A DNA stretch of 64,000 nucleotides from a virus: IMG/VR virus record IMGVR_UViG_3300049427_000004, positions 62,001 through 126,000 of that record. One strand, given 5' to 3'. Both the position numbers and the translations under genes were made by a program. The notes beneath the pieces are model-generated. The model was not told the DNA's origin. It made no database searches and saw nothing but the letters and a program-made list of their open reading frames with translations. Of this stretch, positions 24,160 through 32,142 are shown one piece after another. The first letter of the stretch is position 1. Every line of letters starts with the position of its first letter.

Positions 24160-24411
24160 TTATTTTTCAGAATGGGCAATCAGTTTGCCAAGAATACCGC
24201 CAGCCCAATGTATGTTGCTTTTCAATTGTTCGTTATGCATGTCATCAATTACCTTCAGACGATCTTGCAACCTTCTATTTTCTCTTCGCAGTCTAACATT
24301 TTCCTCAATCATACTTACAGTTGCAGTTGCATTAATATACAGCTGCTCTTCATCTGGTGTTAACTCCATAGAATCAATAATATCGTAACGGTTTAATTTG
24401 AACATTTTCAT
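24160..24411 (-). CDS. Coiled-coil protein, 83 aa
   Basis: ATG behind GGAGAA. Residues 30-65 form a strongly charged helix (ENVRLRRENRRLQDRLKVID), likely a coiled coil. Unrecognised. Confidence 0.6.
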   Translation of the reverse strand: MKMFKLNRYDIIDSMELTPDEEQLYINATATVSMIEENVRLRRENRRLQDRLKVIDDMHNEQLKSNIHWAGGILGKLIAHSEK

Positions 24412-24421
24412 TTCTCCTTTT

Positions 24422-24601
24422 TTATAAATTATTGTTGTATGATTCGATTAGTCCATTAACAATTTCTCGTTCTTTAATCCAATTTCTTATCTCTTGACCA
24501 GTGTGCTCACACAGATCACAGGTTTCTTCATCTTCTGGGATTCCTCCGTATGAACATGCTTGACAATTCCAAGTTTGAGGTAATTTAAATCTTATTCTCA
24601 T
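24422..24601 (-). CDS. Zinc-ribbon protein, 59 aa
   Basis: ATG behind AAGGAGAATTGAC. Two CxxC pairs (WNCQACSY, TCDLCEH) form one zinc ribbon, followed by a helix. Unrecognised. Confidence 0.6.
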   Translation of the reverse strand: MRIRFKLPQTWNCQACSYGGIPEDEETCDLCEHTGQEIRNWIKEREIVNGLIESYNNNL

Positions 24602-24632
24602 GTCAATTCTCCTTATAAAGTAGTGATTTCAT

Positions 24633-24809
24633 CTAAACAGAATCTCTTGCCTTTTTCACTGCTGAGTATACATCAAATGCATAATCATCTTTCATATCTG
24701 AGTACCCCCACGTTCTCTCATCCAGCATATCTCTAGCCAGCTCAAGACATTTGCTAAGTTTTTCGCGTAATTCGTTTCTTCTTTCATCATAACTCGTTAC
24801 AACACCCAT
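24633..24809 (-). CDS. Hypothetical protein, 58 aa
   Basis: ATG behind AAAAGGAGATAAGG. All-helical. Unrecognised. Confidence 0.55.
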   Translation of the reverse strand: MGVVTSYDERRNELREKLSKCLELARDMLDERTWGYSDMKDDYAFDVYSAVKKARDSV

Positions 24810-24865
24810 TTGCCTTATCTCCTTTTGTATATTAATTTAGTGAATAAAAGAACAATTTTAATACC

Positions 24866-25093
24866 TTATTCCGTTGCTTCCATTGATTCTTCTTCGATTA
24901 TTTCAAGACACAAACCAACGCACTCATTGCAAATATACACGTTGTTTCCTGCGACTAATTTCTTAACATCGTTCTGCGTTTTGCCGCAAAAAGAACATCT
25001 TAGTAAATCATCGGGAATAAGAAAAGTTAATTTATCATACTTCTTTGCTTTCTCAATTGATTCGTAAAATTGATCCAACATTTCTTTGCTCAT
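24866..25093 (-). CDS. Standalone ClpX-type C4 zinc-binding domain protein
   Basis: 75 aa, ATG at 25093 behind GAGAGGAGATGAC. Residues after about 30 read [21 protein letters not shown] then ICNECVGLC, almost the consensus of the ClpX N-terminal zinc domain, which dimerises and binds adaptors and substrates. There is no AAA+ domain. Could bind host ClpX or its adaptors and change proteolysis; that role is inference. Confidence 0.8.
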   Translation of the reverse strand: MSKEMLDQFYESIEKAKKYDKLTFLIPDDLLRCSFCGKTQNDVKKLVAGNNVYICNECVGLCLEIIEEESMEATE

Positions 25094-25114
25094 CTTAGTC
25101 ATCTCCTCTCTCTT

Positions 25115-25309
25115 TTAACAAGCTACAGGGCTATTCTGACACTCTTTCCATTTCGTATAGATATCTAACACCATTTTGACTTCATGAGTCGCTGGTTTCA
25201 ATTTAGGATGCCATGCGTCTGAATCATTCTCAAGAAGCACTAGCAAATCAAGTTGAAAGTTAGAAATGGATACTTTTAATTCAGTTTCAGCAAATTTGAT
25301 AATATTCAT
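25115..25309 (-). CDS. Hypothetical protein, 64 aa
   Basis: ATG at 25309 with GGGGAATT upstream. The pattern FAETELKVSISNFQLDLLVLLEN resembles the small helical start of terminase-like or phage replication proteins, too short to assign. Confidence 0.5.
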   Translation of the reverse strand: MNIIKFAETELKVSISNFQLDLLVLLENDSDAWHPKLKPATHEVKMVLDIYTKWKECQNSPVAC

Positions 25310-25346
25310 TTTTATTAATTCCCCATTCGTTTTATGATAATTAGTT

Positions 25347-25766
25347 TTAATGTAGTGTTTGGTATTTGCCAGTGTTGTTATCATAATTCATATCGTACAA
25401 TTTATCCTTGATCTTTTTGATACATGCAGCCACTCGCTCATCTATGCTTTGTTCTTTTTCAAGTTCCTTTCGGGCTTTTTCTTGTGATACTGAAATCAAT
25501 GTCGCTTGGCTGATGTAGAAATCAAAAGCAAATGTATTGAGATCATCTACTGTTATCTTAGTGTTTGTGATATTATCGAAAATTTGTGTCGCAAAACCTT
25601 TACCAAATGGATAGAAAACAAATGACACATCGCATAATTCATTTTGTTCAGCAAGGATTAAATCAATTTCTACTTCGGTTATGTATTTGTTTTCTGCTTT
25701 GATTTTGTTCCGTAAGAAGTCCTCTTCAATAAATCTTACACGCATTCCGAAATCACTAACTTTCAT
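25347..25766 (-). CDS. Hypothetical protein, 139 aa
   Basis: ATG at 25766 chosen for GGAGATGATAACA. Mixed alpha/beta with a Lys/Glu-rich helical middle. Unrecognised. Confidence 0.6.
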   Translation of the reverse strand: MKVSDFGMRVRFIEEDFLRNKIKAENKYITEVEIDLILAEQNELCDVSFVFYPFGKGFATQIFDNITNTKITVDDLNTFAFDFYISQATLISVSQEKARKELEKEQSIDERVAACIKKIKDKLYDMNYDNNTGKYQTLH

Positions 25767-25812
25767 TGTTATCATCTCCATTTTTATTTTTAAAGTACTT
25801 GAAAATCACTAT

Positions 25813-26061
25813 TTATTGCTCTTCTCGTTGCATCTCAAGCCATTTACTATATCGGATACATCTCGTTTCTGCGTTTGAACCAATAAAAACTAAGTCACCC
25901 CAATTTTTAGACAATGGCTCAATCCCTTTAGGAACTTGCTCTGTGAACACTTGCCATTTGCCATCAATCAAAGCTTCATTGACTGCTTCATCTTCCCAAC
26001 TTTCAACCTTTAAAAACTGAAAAGCATTATTTGAATAATAGAAATTCTTTTCTTTAGTCAC
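25813..26061 (-). CDS. Hypothetical protein, 82 aa
   Basis: GTG start behind AAAAGGAGATG. Contains WEDEAVNEALIDGKWQVF. Unrecognised. Confidence 0.55.
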   Translation of the reverse strand: MTKEKNFYYSNNAFQFLKVESWEDEAVNEALIDGKWQVFTEQVPKGIEPLSKNWGDLVFIGSNAETRCIRYSKWLEMQREEQ

Positions 26062-26095
26062 TGTAAACTCATCTCCTTTTAATTCTGCTTTTCAT

Positions 26096-26365
26096 TTACT
26101 GCTTCAAGATTGCTCTTGCATGTAGGACTTCATAAAATTTTACCTCAGTAATTTCTTCAATCTCAATTAATTCATTTTTATAATTCCAAAATCCATCAAC
26201 TTTATCGTGCCAGATGCAGCAAATAGCTCTGTTGAATTCGTCCTTTGAATCAAGAAAATAGGTAAGTCCATTATCAGAACTTAACTTGAATCCCCTACAT
26301 TCTTTTTCAAGATAACGCTTTTGATTGTGTGTTTGATTTAGATCCCCTTTTATATAATAATTCAT
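26096..26365 (-). CDS. Hypothetical protein, 89 aa
   Basis: ATG behind AGGAGGAATAAAC. Aromatic-rich mixed fold. Unrecognised. Confidence 0.6.
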   Translation of the reverse strand: MNYYIKGDLNQTHNQKRYLEKECRGFKLSSDNGLTYFLDSKDEFNRAICCIWHDKVDGFWNYKNELIEIEEITEVKFYEVLHARAILKQ

Positions 26366-26403
26366 GTTTATTCCTCCTCTTACAATCGCTCTTTCATAGT
26401 CTG

Positions 26404-26550
26404 TTATTCATATCTGCTTTGGATCTTCCATCCAGTTAATTGACCTTCCCTATACAAAGGTAACGCCTCATTGTAATTATGTGGTAACTTTTGAACATTT
26501 AGTTTAAAATCGTCTTCTTCACTTCTGTTATATTCTCTTTTGATAATCAC
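26404..26550 (-). CDS. Hypothetical protein, 48 aa
   Basis: GTG start behind GGGGGTAGATAAG. Acidic N-terminus, then LPLYREGQLTGWKIQ. Unrecognised. Confidence 0.5.
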   Translation of the reverse strand: MIIKREYNRSEEDDFKLNVQKLPHNYNEALPLYREGQLTGWKIQSRYE

Positions 26551-26581
26551 TACTTATCTACCCCCTTATCCGATAAATGAC

Positions 26582-26821
26582 TTATTTCATCAGGATTGCA
26601 TCAATAATTTTCTGACAAGAATTATTGTAATGCGCCTGAGCCAGTTCCATACTTTTCTCTAAAGTATACACATCTCTCGCAATATCATTACCATCAAACC
26701 AAATCATATATGTATCATTATTTCCTTTTGAAATGAGATAATGACTTCTCTTAATTCAAAAGTCAACCCATGTCTCGTATTTATGTAACAAGGTTGGCTT
26801 AAGCTCCAATTTCTTAAACAT
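26582..26821 (-). pseudogene. Small gene interrupted by an in-frame TGA
   Basis: ATG at 26821 behind AAAAGGAGAAAAT opens a frame that reads 21 codons to a TGA (26756-26758) and then continues in the same frame for 57 more sense codons (…RSHYLISKGNNDTYMIWFDGND…) to a TAA at 26582. The downstream half has no ribosome site of its own near its first ATG. Looks like one 79-codon gene with a nonsense codon. Unrecognised family. Confidence 0.5.
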
Positions 26822-26868
26822 ATTATTTTCTCCTTTTCACTTTAAAATAAAATACTTCTTTTATCACC

Positions 26869-26949
26869 CTACACATATTCATTTTCAATTACCTTCACGA
26901 TAACTATCTTCCCATCTACTCCTACTGCTTTGAATCCGAGTGTTTTCAT
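26869..26949 (-). CDS. Very small protein, 26 aa
   Basis: ATG behind AATAGGAGATGAG. Sequence alternates hydrophobic and charged residues and ends in VIENEYV. Only the ribosome site and open frame support it. Confidence 0.4.
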   Translation of the reverse strand: MKTLGFKAVGVDGKIVIVKVIENEYV

Positions 26950-26985
26950 TTTTCTCATCTCCTATTATATGAATCCTTTCATTAC

Positions 26986-27585
26986 CTAACAAGCAAACTT
27001 ATTTTTCCATCTTTCTGTAAATATTACAGCCATATGATGAATAGACCCAATACTATTCAGACCGCTCAAGCACTGTCCGATTATATAACCAGCGAAATTT
27101 CCCTTGTCTTCTTCATTGAAATTTTCTTTGGTGTTCATGTTAGCTTCGTACCCATGCTGTTCAAAACCATTAATTACTGCTTCTCTATCAAATAATACAC
27201 CAATTCGATCAGACAAAGGCTGTAATTTAACCAGCCACTCAAGAACACAATTCAGATCCGAAAAGTCTAAGGAGTTAATACTTTCTACATGATGCTGTGC
27301 CTCGATACTCATTTTTTTAACTTCTTCTTCACGCTTACGCTCTCTTTCTTTGTATTCTGGGGAGTTAACCCATGCTTCTCGACGCTGCTCACACTGATTA
27401 TCATAATCTTTCAAAATTTCTTCAACAGTTGTTTGTGTAGTGACTTTCATGACAACTTCATTAAATTCGCCTTCAATGTCATGATTTTTATTTTTCCGAA
27501 TTTCAACCAACCGATTCGCAAAATCGGAAATGTGATCTCCAATCATACCACTAAATCTAACGTTTTTCATATTTATCATTATCAT
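26986..27585 (-). CDS. Hypothetical protein, about 199 aa
   Basis: The start region has a duplicated TGATAATGATAAA stretch, giving several closely spaced ATGs; 27585 fits the AAAGGTGAT site. Long charged helix (YKERERKREEEVKKMSIEAQ) in the middle, then a globular end. Unrecognised. Confidence 0.6.
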   Translation of the reverse strand: MIMINMKNVRFSGMIGDHISDFANRLVEIRKNKNHDIEGEFNEVVMKVTTQTTVEEILKDYDNQCEQRREAWVNSPEYKERERKREEEVKKMSIEAQHHVESINSLDFSDLNCVLEWLVKLQPLSDRIGVLFDREAVINGFEQHGYEANMNTKENFNEEDKGNFAGYIIGQCLSGLNSIGSIHHMAVIFTERWKNKFAC

Positions 27586-27623
27586 TTATCATTATCACCT
27601 TTCTGCTATTAGTTATAAAATAT

Positions 27624-27797
27624 TCATTTTATGTACTTAGTAAACTGCTCAGTCACTTCATTTCCTTTATCGAAAATCGCTCCATTCTCCTTCACCTCAA
27701 AACCAGATAATTTGAGCAATTCAATAATTTCATCCTTTGTTTTACTAAAGTAAAAATCATCAGTGTCTTTTTGGAACTTTTCTAATTTTGATGACAC
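27624..27797 (-). CDS. Hypothetical protein, about 57 aa
   Basis: GTG start behind AAAGGTGG; an in-frame GTG 12 bases upstream is also possible. Acidic, with KTKDEIIELLKLSGFEVKENG. Unrecognised. Confidence 0.5.
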   Translation of the reverse strand: MSSKLEKFQKDTDDFYFSKTKDEIIELLKLSGFEVKENGAIFDKGNEVTEQFTKYIK

Positions 27798-27829
27798 ACT
27801 TACCACCACCTTATGAAAGGATCAATTTA

Positions 27830-28072
27830 TTAGCCGATAGCAACAATTTGTCTAACTAAGTTCATTCTATAATTCGGTTCGCTCCACATAATTTTTTTTC
27901 TTTCTTCTACCTCATATTCAGCAGCATCTTTTTCTTCTTTCAGTTTATCAATATTATCATTCAGTATCATGTAATTTCGTTGAATCTCCAGAAAGATTTC
28001 TTCCAACTCTGAGTTAGGATTTTTGAGTACAAACGATTCAAGTTTATCAATTGATTGTTCTAACTTCATCAT
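27830..28072 (-). CDS. Coiled-coil protein, 80 aa
   Basis: ATG at 28072 behind GGGGGTTGAAT. Long charged helix (DNIDKLKEEKDAAEYEVEER). First gene of its operon behind a promoter with the shared spacer motif. Confidence 0.6.
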   Translation of the reverse strand: MMKLEQSIDKLESFVLKNPNSELEEIFLEIQRNYMILNDNIDKLKEEKDAAEYEVEERKKIMWSEPNYRMNLVRQIVAIG

Positions 28073-28142
28073 ATTCAACCCCCAATGAAAATATAGATTC
28101 ATGTGCTTTCTTTATGTATTACTGCTTCTTTTTGATAAGTTC

Positions 28143-28171
28143 ATCTTATCATTTATATATGTAAACTGCAA
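28143..28171 (-). promoter_or_regulatory. Promoter with shared spacer operator
   Basis: Minus-strand TTGCAG, 17-base spacer, TAAGAT. Spacer holds the exact 14-mer TTTATATATGTAAA (plus strand 28152-28165). Confidence 0.65.
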
Positions 28172-28204
28172 CAACTATTTTACATTTTTTCGTTTTGTTA
28201 TTGA

Positions 28205-28247
28205 TATATAAAAAAGTCCAACATGATCACTCGGATCATACTGGACT
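28205..28247 (-). terminator. Terminator of the mazF-like operon
   Basis: AGTCCA...TGGACT outer stem with inner CATGATC/GATCATA pairing, followed on the minus strand by TTTTTTATA. Confidence 0.8.
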
Positions 28248-28274
28248 ATGTGGGTTCATTCTTCAGAATGTTTC

Positions 28275-28448
28275 TCATATTTTAAAGAGCATAACTTTTT
28301 TATCACCGATCTTCACACTGGCCTTTCTTGTTCTTTCAGCTTCAGTAAGTATTGATATCACATTACCAAATCCCAAATTTTCAAAAAATTCCGCAATGCC
28401 TTCTTTGCTAAACATTGCATCACGAGTACCCCAAATTTTATAACTCAT
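28275..28448 (-). CDS. Small protein coupled to MazF-like toxin, 57 aa
   Basis: Its ATG overlaps the mazF-like stop (ATGA at 28445-28448), so translation is coupled. Sequence [17 protein letters not shown] then [13 protein letters not shown]. It lies downstream of the toxin, unlike classical mazE antitoxins, and has no RHH or AbrB signature. It could be an unusual antitoxin or accessory factor; unrecognised. Confidence 0.55.
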   Translation of the reverse strand: MSYKIWGTRDAMFSKEGIAEFFENLGFGNVISILTEAERTRKASVKIGDKKVMLFKI

Positions 28449-28870
28449 CTATATATCCCCTCTTTTATTAAATTTTTTATGTATTGTATTTTTTCTTCCG
28501 ATTTAAATATATCCAGTAACCCAGATGAGACTAAAAGCGCAAGATCTACTTTCATCATATCTTCATCATCTAATACTGTTATTTTATTTTCATAATCTAA
28601 ACGTTCTTTGTCTACAGTCCTCACTTGCTCCAGAAGGATAACTGAGTCACGTTCAATTTTGTATTTTTCAGTTTTTATTTCAACATGAGTTGGAAGTTTA
28701 GCTTTTTGTATCTGAGAAGTAATAGCTGCCACTGCTACAGTAGGACTAAATCGGTTTCCAACGTTATTTTGATACACGAGTACAGGTCGTAGCCCACCTT
28801 GCTCTGATCCCGTTACAGGAGATAAATCTGCTAAGTAAATATCCCCTCTTTTAATCCATGAAGACGACAT
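28445..28870 (-). CDS. MazF/PemK-type mRNA interferase toxin
   Basis: 141 aa, ATG at 28870 behind GAGGAGTGAGAG. Family features: [65 protein letters not shown]. These include the Arg and Thr positions used for RNA cleavage. No RHH antitoxin gene lies upstream, where EndoAI/MazE normally sits; the upstream 350 bases hold only a LexA-box promoter. The C-terminal about 25 residues extend beyond the usual 115-aa fold. Confidence 0.85.
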   Translation of the reverse strand: MSSSWIKRGDIYLADLSPVTGSEQGGLRPVLVYQNNVGNRFSPTVAVAAITSQIQKAKLPTHVEIKTEKYKIERDSVILLEQVRTVDKERLDYENKITVLDDEDMMKVDLALLVSSGLLDIFKSEEKIQYIKNLIKEGIYR

Positions 28871-29013
28871 CTCTCTCACTCCTCAAAATACTATTAATTT
28901 TAATTTTATATAATTCCCTTTATTGTTCACTATTTAAATTCAATGTAATTAGACCATTCGAACAAACTACTTTATTTGGCATTCGTATAATTCACTTTTT
29001 ATCTTATAAATGA

Positions 29014-29057
29014 ATTATAAGACTATGTACCTAATACTACAAGCGAACATACGTTTC
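29014..29057 (-). promoter_or_regulatory. LexA box and promoter of the MazF-like gene
   Basis: Minus-strand TTGTAG (29037-29042), 17-base spacer, TATAAT (29014-29019). The sequence CGAACATACGTTTC at 29044-29057 matches the Bacillus LexA consensus at every position and ends 1 bp from the -35. The rest of 28871-29230 shows no gene. Confidence 0.75.
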
Positions 29058-29230
29058 ATTTCACAACTTTATTTAAATTACAAGCAATAATTTTTCAGCA
29101 AATCTTTACTTGACAGGCTGTTAATTTTGTGTTTAATTCGATTATTTGTTTTTATGTATATTGTCAGTATGCACGTCTTATTCTTATTTTATACAAAAAA
29201 ATAGAAAACGAAACAAAAAGAAGCCTATCT

Positions 29231-29440
29231 CTACTGAGAAGGCTCCTTTATCGTCCATATTTCGTACACAGTAACCCCTAGAGCCTCTGCAATCAAATAT
29301 GCCCTATATAATGATGGTTCACTATTGTTGTTCGCCAGCATCGTTATGGTCGTTCTACTGATCCCTGTGAGCTGTGCTAACGTCTTCTGATCCATCTTAT
29401 TGCGCCAAAGCAGTATCTTAAGATTGTTTTCAATTTCCAT
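29231..29440 (-). CDS. XRE-family repressor-like protein, 69 aa
   Basis: ATG behind GAGGTGAGTC. Complete HTH_3 domain (QKTLAQLTGISRTTITMLANN...EALGVTVYEIW), close to the short Cro/CI class. Divergent from a plus-strand gene pair, so it probably controls the 60-base intergenic switch. Confidence 0.8.
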   Translation of the reverse strand: MEIENNLKILLWRNKMDQKTLAQLTGISRTTITMLANNNSEPSLYRAYLIAEALGVTVYEIWTIKEPSQ

Positions 29441-29538
29441 TGACTCACCTCATTCTAAGTTGTTAACAAAATTCAATTCAACTTTGCACAATTCAGGATG
29501 CTTTGCATATGTTATGGTATGAGACACGAAGAAAGGAT

Positions 29539-29733
29539 ATGACAAACAAAATGAAGAAATGTGACTATTGCAATGAAGTGAAAGTTGTAAATTTAACCGA
29601 CGAGGAACATGACTTATGTTTAAACTGCTTAGAGGGATTACAAATTAATTGGCTGGAGGTGATTGAGATTGATGCACATACATTGGAGATTAGCGGAGTT
29701 GTGGACAATACAATTAAAAAGAGAATTATCTGA
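29539..29733 (+). CDS. Zinc-ribbon protein, 64 aa
   Basis: ATG at 29539 behind AGAAAGGAT. Two CxxC pairs (CDYCNE, CLNCLE). Divergent from the XRE gene. Function unknown. Confidence 0.6.
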   Translation: MTNKMKKCDYCNEVKVVNLTDEEHDLCLNCLEGLQINWLEVIEIDAHTLEISGVVDNTIKKRII

Positions 29734-29926
29734 AAATGAATTAGAGGAAATGAAACTGTGTATGCAATTGAATGCTTCTTTTGCTTACAAAATGGCTGAT
29801 CTCTACAATTTAGCGCTAATTGCTAATATGACTGATGACATAGATTATTTACATGAGGTTTGCAGCTCAATAGATAAACTGGAGATTGAATACAAATTAA
29901 AGAAGCCAACGCTTAAGGAACGTTGA
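29672..29926 (+). CDS. Hypothetical helical protein, 84 aa
   Basis: Overlaps the previous gene; GGAGGTGA at 29655 fits either TTG 29669 or ATG 29672. All-helical with Leu/Met-rich middle. Unrecognised. Confidence 0.55.
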   Translation: MHIHWRLAELWTIQLKRELSENELEEMKLCMQLNASFAYKMADLYNLALIANMTDDIDYLHEVCSSIDKLEIEYKLKKPTLKER

Positions 29927-29964
29927 CTTCGTGAGAAAAGGATAAGTCGAATATAATATATGCG

Positions 29965-29992
29965 CCTTCATTGAAATTGATGAAGGTTTTTT
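29965..29992 (+). terminator. Terminator of the plus-strand pair
   Basis: CCTTCA / TGAAGG stem-loop followed by TTTTTTG. Confidence 0.75.
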
Positions 29993-30019
29993 GTAATTGA
30001 AATCAACATTTCAATGACC

Positions 30020-30196
30020 TTATTCGTATCCTAGCTCAATGATTCCAACAACACTTCCTAAAGTGTCGCCTGCGACATCTAAAGCGGTTCGTATGTCAAC
30101 AGCCTCCACTTCATCCTCTTCAAAAATAATTGCGTTTTCCAATGTTCCATCTTGGTTAAGTGGTACTTTGAAATAAGTAATCTTGAATTTTTTCAT
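30020..30196 (-). CDS. Hypothetical protein, 58 aa
   Basis: ATG at 30196 behind AAAGGAGGTG. Pattern KFKITYFKVPLNQDGTLENAIIFEEDEVEA. Unrecognised. Last gene of the 31.5 kb promoter operon. Confidence 0.6.
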   Translation of the reverse strand: MKKFKITYFKVPLNQDGTLENAIIFEEDEVEAVDIRTALDVAGDTLGSVVGIIELGYE

Positions 30197-30231
30197 ATTT
30201 AATTTCACCTCCTTTAATTTGCAAACAACAG

Positions 30232-30480
30232 TCATTTTATTATCTCATCAATTTCATCAGCCTCTATATACTCCCATTCATATAAATCTCTAGGATTGCA
30301 GTTAAGAGCATCTGAAAGGCAAACTGCTACAGATAATGTCATATTATCTCTTCGACCAGTACAATAAAATGATATTATTCTGAAATCAATTCCTGATTTA
30401 TGAGCCAACATAGTCTGGTTCATGCTTCTTGATTTGATTACTTCTTTGAGGAGACACTTGCCTTGAACCAATTTCTTCAT
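30232..30480 (-). CDS. XRE-family DNA-binding protein, 82 aa
   Basis: ATG at 30480 behind GAGGTGACAATT. HTH_3 pattern (NQTMLAHKSGIDFRIISFYCTGRRDNMTL...LNCNPRDLYEWEY). Probably a repressor or Cro-like partner in this operon. Confidence 0.75.
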   Translation of the reverse strand: MKKLVQGKCLLKEVIKSRSMNQTMLAHKSGIDFRIISFYCTGRRDNMTLSVAVCLSDALNCNPRDLYEWEYIEADEIDEIIK

Positions 30481-30509
30481 AATTGTCACCTCATAAATTA
30501 CTTGATTCA

Positions 30510-30728
30510 TTAGCTCTTTGAATGTGATATTAATTCTACTTTGTTAAATCCCGATCTTTTTAGTTCACTTAGATCTATAAATTTATGATTCGTTGTAGGT
30601 TTAGGACATTCTTCTGTTGGCATTAATTCAACTGGGATATAATTAAAATATTGTTTAACCTTTGTCTCAAAACCAAGTTCGCACCGATCACCATCGTAAG
30701 CCCTACATCCATTACATGATTTTTTCAT
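30510..30728 (-). CDS. Cysteine-rich protein, 72 aa
   Basis: ATG overlaps the upstream stop (coupled). CNGCRAYDGDRCELG near the start and a later CPKP suggest a metal site as seen in short phage proteins. Unrecognised. Confidence 0.55.
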   Translation of the reverse strand: MKKSCNGCRAYDGDRCELGFETKVKQYFNYIPVELMPTEECPKPTTNHKFIDLSELKRSGFNKVELISHSKS

Positions 30729-30976
30729 TGGCTTTTTATTCTCTTTCGATGTTCTCTGCGTTTCTTTAGACTGTATGAGTGGACTATATTATGCTTTGTC
30801 TCCCATTCCTTTTCAAACATTTCAGCACCTGCTTTAGTACAGTAATGTGATTCAACCTCATTTCCTTCATCAGTCATTAATTGAGCCACATACATACGTT
30901 CACTTCTGTTGTACCAGATTTCAACCCATGTAGGAGTGTTATCGACTGTTGTATAAGGTAATTGAAATTTGAACAA
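30725..30976 (-). CDS. Hypothetical protein, 83 aa
   Basis: TTG at 30976 with GAGGAGG 8 bases upstream. Very basic C-terminus (LKKRREHRKRIKSQ). Unrecognised. Confidence 0.55.
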   Translation of the reverse strand: MFKFQLPYTTVDNTPTWVEIWYNRSERMYVAQLMTDEGNEVESHYCTKAGAEMFEKEWETKHNIVHSYSLKKRREHRKRIKSQ

Positions 30977-31005
30977 TTGAAACACCTCCTCTTGAAAGAC
31001 TGGTT

Positions 31006-31452
31006 TTAACGTCTTAGAAAATTATATGCCTTGGATCGAATTGTACTATAATCTTTTTCATTACACACTGCACTTGAATTGACACAATCATTAAGTATTT
31101 CTTTAGCCAGCTTTAATTCATCTAGAAGAGTATTAATGTGCTCGATATACTCTCTTTGAGTTAAAAGTACATTACTTCCTAACCCTTTTTCATCTAATTT
31201 TTCAACATGATCCTGACTGATTTTAGCTATGCGCTCAATCTCACTGATTGCAGTCATCTCTTCATCTCCCTTTAACTTTCCGAATATATTCTCCATACCT
31301 TCTCGTGTAACTGCCCAACTTGTTCCGATTTTACGTATGCTGCCTTCTGGAAAATCATCTTTCCGTTTACGTAGCGTTGAATCATCAATACCCCATTTTG
31401 TGACAGCTTCTTTTGAGTCCATGATGTCAGGATCGTTTAAGTTGATTCTCAT
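31006..31452 (-). CDS. Helix-turn-helix protein, 148 aa
   Basis: ATG behind CGAGGTGACTTA. N-terminal DNA-binding segment (MDSKEAVTKWGIDDSTLRKRKDDFPEGSIRKIGTSW… type, like MerR/excisionase-style phage HTH), then a long helix. First gene behind a consensus promoter whose spacer is a palindrome. Confidence 0.6.
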   Translation of the reverse strand: MRINLNDPDIMDSKEAVTKWGIDDSTLRKRKDDFPEGSIRKIGTSWAVTREGMENIFGKLKGDEEMTAISEIERIAKISQDHVEKLDEKGLGSNVLLTQREYIEHINTLLDELKLAKEILNDCVNSSAVCNEKDYSTIRSKAYNFLRR

Positions 31453-31486
31453 TTAAGTCACCTCGTAATGTTTATCTCTTGATCTC

Positions 31487-31516
31487 ATTATAGCATTCAC
31501 GCCAGCGTGATGTCAA
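31487..31516 (-). promoter_or_regulatory. Consensus promoter with palindromic spacer
   Basis: Minus-strand TTGACA, 18-base spacer, TATAAT, both hexamers at full consensus. The spacer contains the perfect inverted repeat TCACGC-CA-GCGTGA (31497-31510), a natural repressor site blocking RNA polymerase. Confidence 0.8.
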
Positions 31517-31584
31517 TACATAAAAAATTAAAAATCATCCTATAGACTTACAATAAAGCAAGGCTATAACATAATCATTTTAAC

Positions 31585-31755
31585 TTACTCTTCATCAATC
31601 CTTAGGGTGCTCATATCTGCTTCTCTAACATTCAAAGTCTTAAGAACACCTTTTACCAGCTCAACTTCTGTTGATGCATACGTGCCATGATTTACTCCAT
31701 CAATGTAAAGAACAGCCCCACCATCTTTCTTGATTAGCAACTGAACTTGTTTCAT
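31585..31755 (-). CDS. Hypothetical protein, 56 aa
   Basis: ATG behind GAGGGAGGTGTAAG. Beta-hairpin-like N-terminus (LIKKDGGAVLYIDGVNHGTY). Unrecognised. Confidence 0.6.
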   Translation of the reverse strand: MKQVQLLIKKDGGAVLYIDGVNHGTYASTEVELVKGVLKTLNVREADMSTLRIDEE

Positions 31756-31883
31756 AAACTTACACCTCCCTCTTTAATTCTATAATTGTATTATACCACA
31801 ATTTTCAATTTTTCTCAACTGAACACAATCATAATGATTATTTGGTTTTAAAGTAACGGTGATGAAACGGCTCTTTAATTGGG

Positions 31884-31916
31884 TAAAAGAAAAGCCCTGA
31901 GTTAAGCCCTCAGAGC
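31884..31916 (-). terminator. Terminator overlapping the 51-aa gene stop
   Basis: CTGAG...CTCAG stem extended by GC pairs, followed on the minus strand by TTTTCTTTT. The stop codon of the 51-aa gene lies in its loop. Confidence 0.7.
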
Positions 31917-32057
31917 CGCTCTAACACGGTAAACCAGTGTTCTCCATACTTTACGCATAGAGCGTTTCTTCTCCGTTCTAAAGACTACTACAACCTTCGT
32001 AGGGCACGAAATAACGACTGGCTTACCTTTTTGCATTTCAATTATGACTCTCTTCAA
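31902..32057 (-). CDS. Small very basic protein, 51 aa
   Basis: TTG start behind AAGAGGAG. About one quarter Lys and Arg, mostly in the C-terminal half (KKRSMRKVWRTLVYRVRAALR), so probable nucleic-acid binder. Unrecognised. Confidence 0.5.
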   Translation of the reverse strand: MKRVIIEMQKGKPVVISCPTKVVVVFRTEKKRSMRKVWRTLVYRVRAALRA

Positions 32058-32142
32058 ATCTATCAACTCCTCTTGTGTTATTGATAGATTATATGCTAGA
32101 GTTGATTTTATTATTCATCAAATTATATTTTTCATTTTTAAT

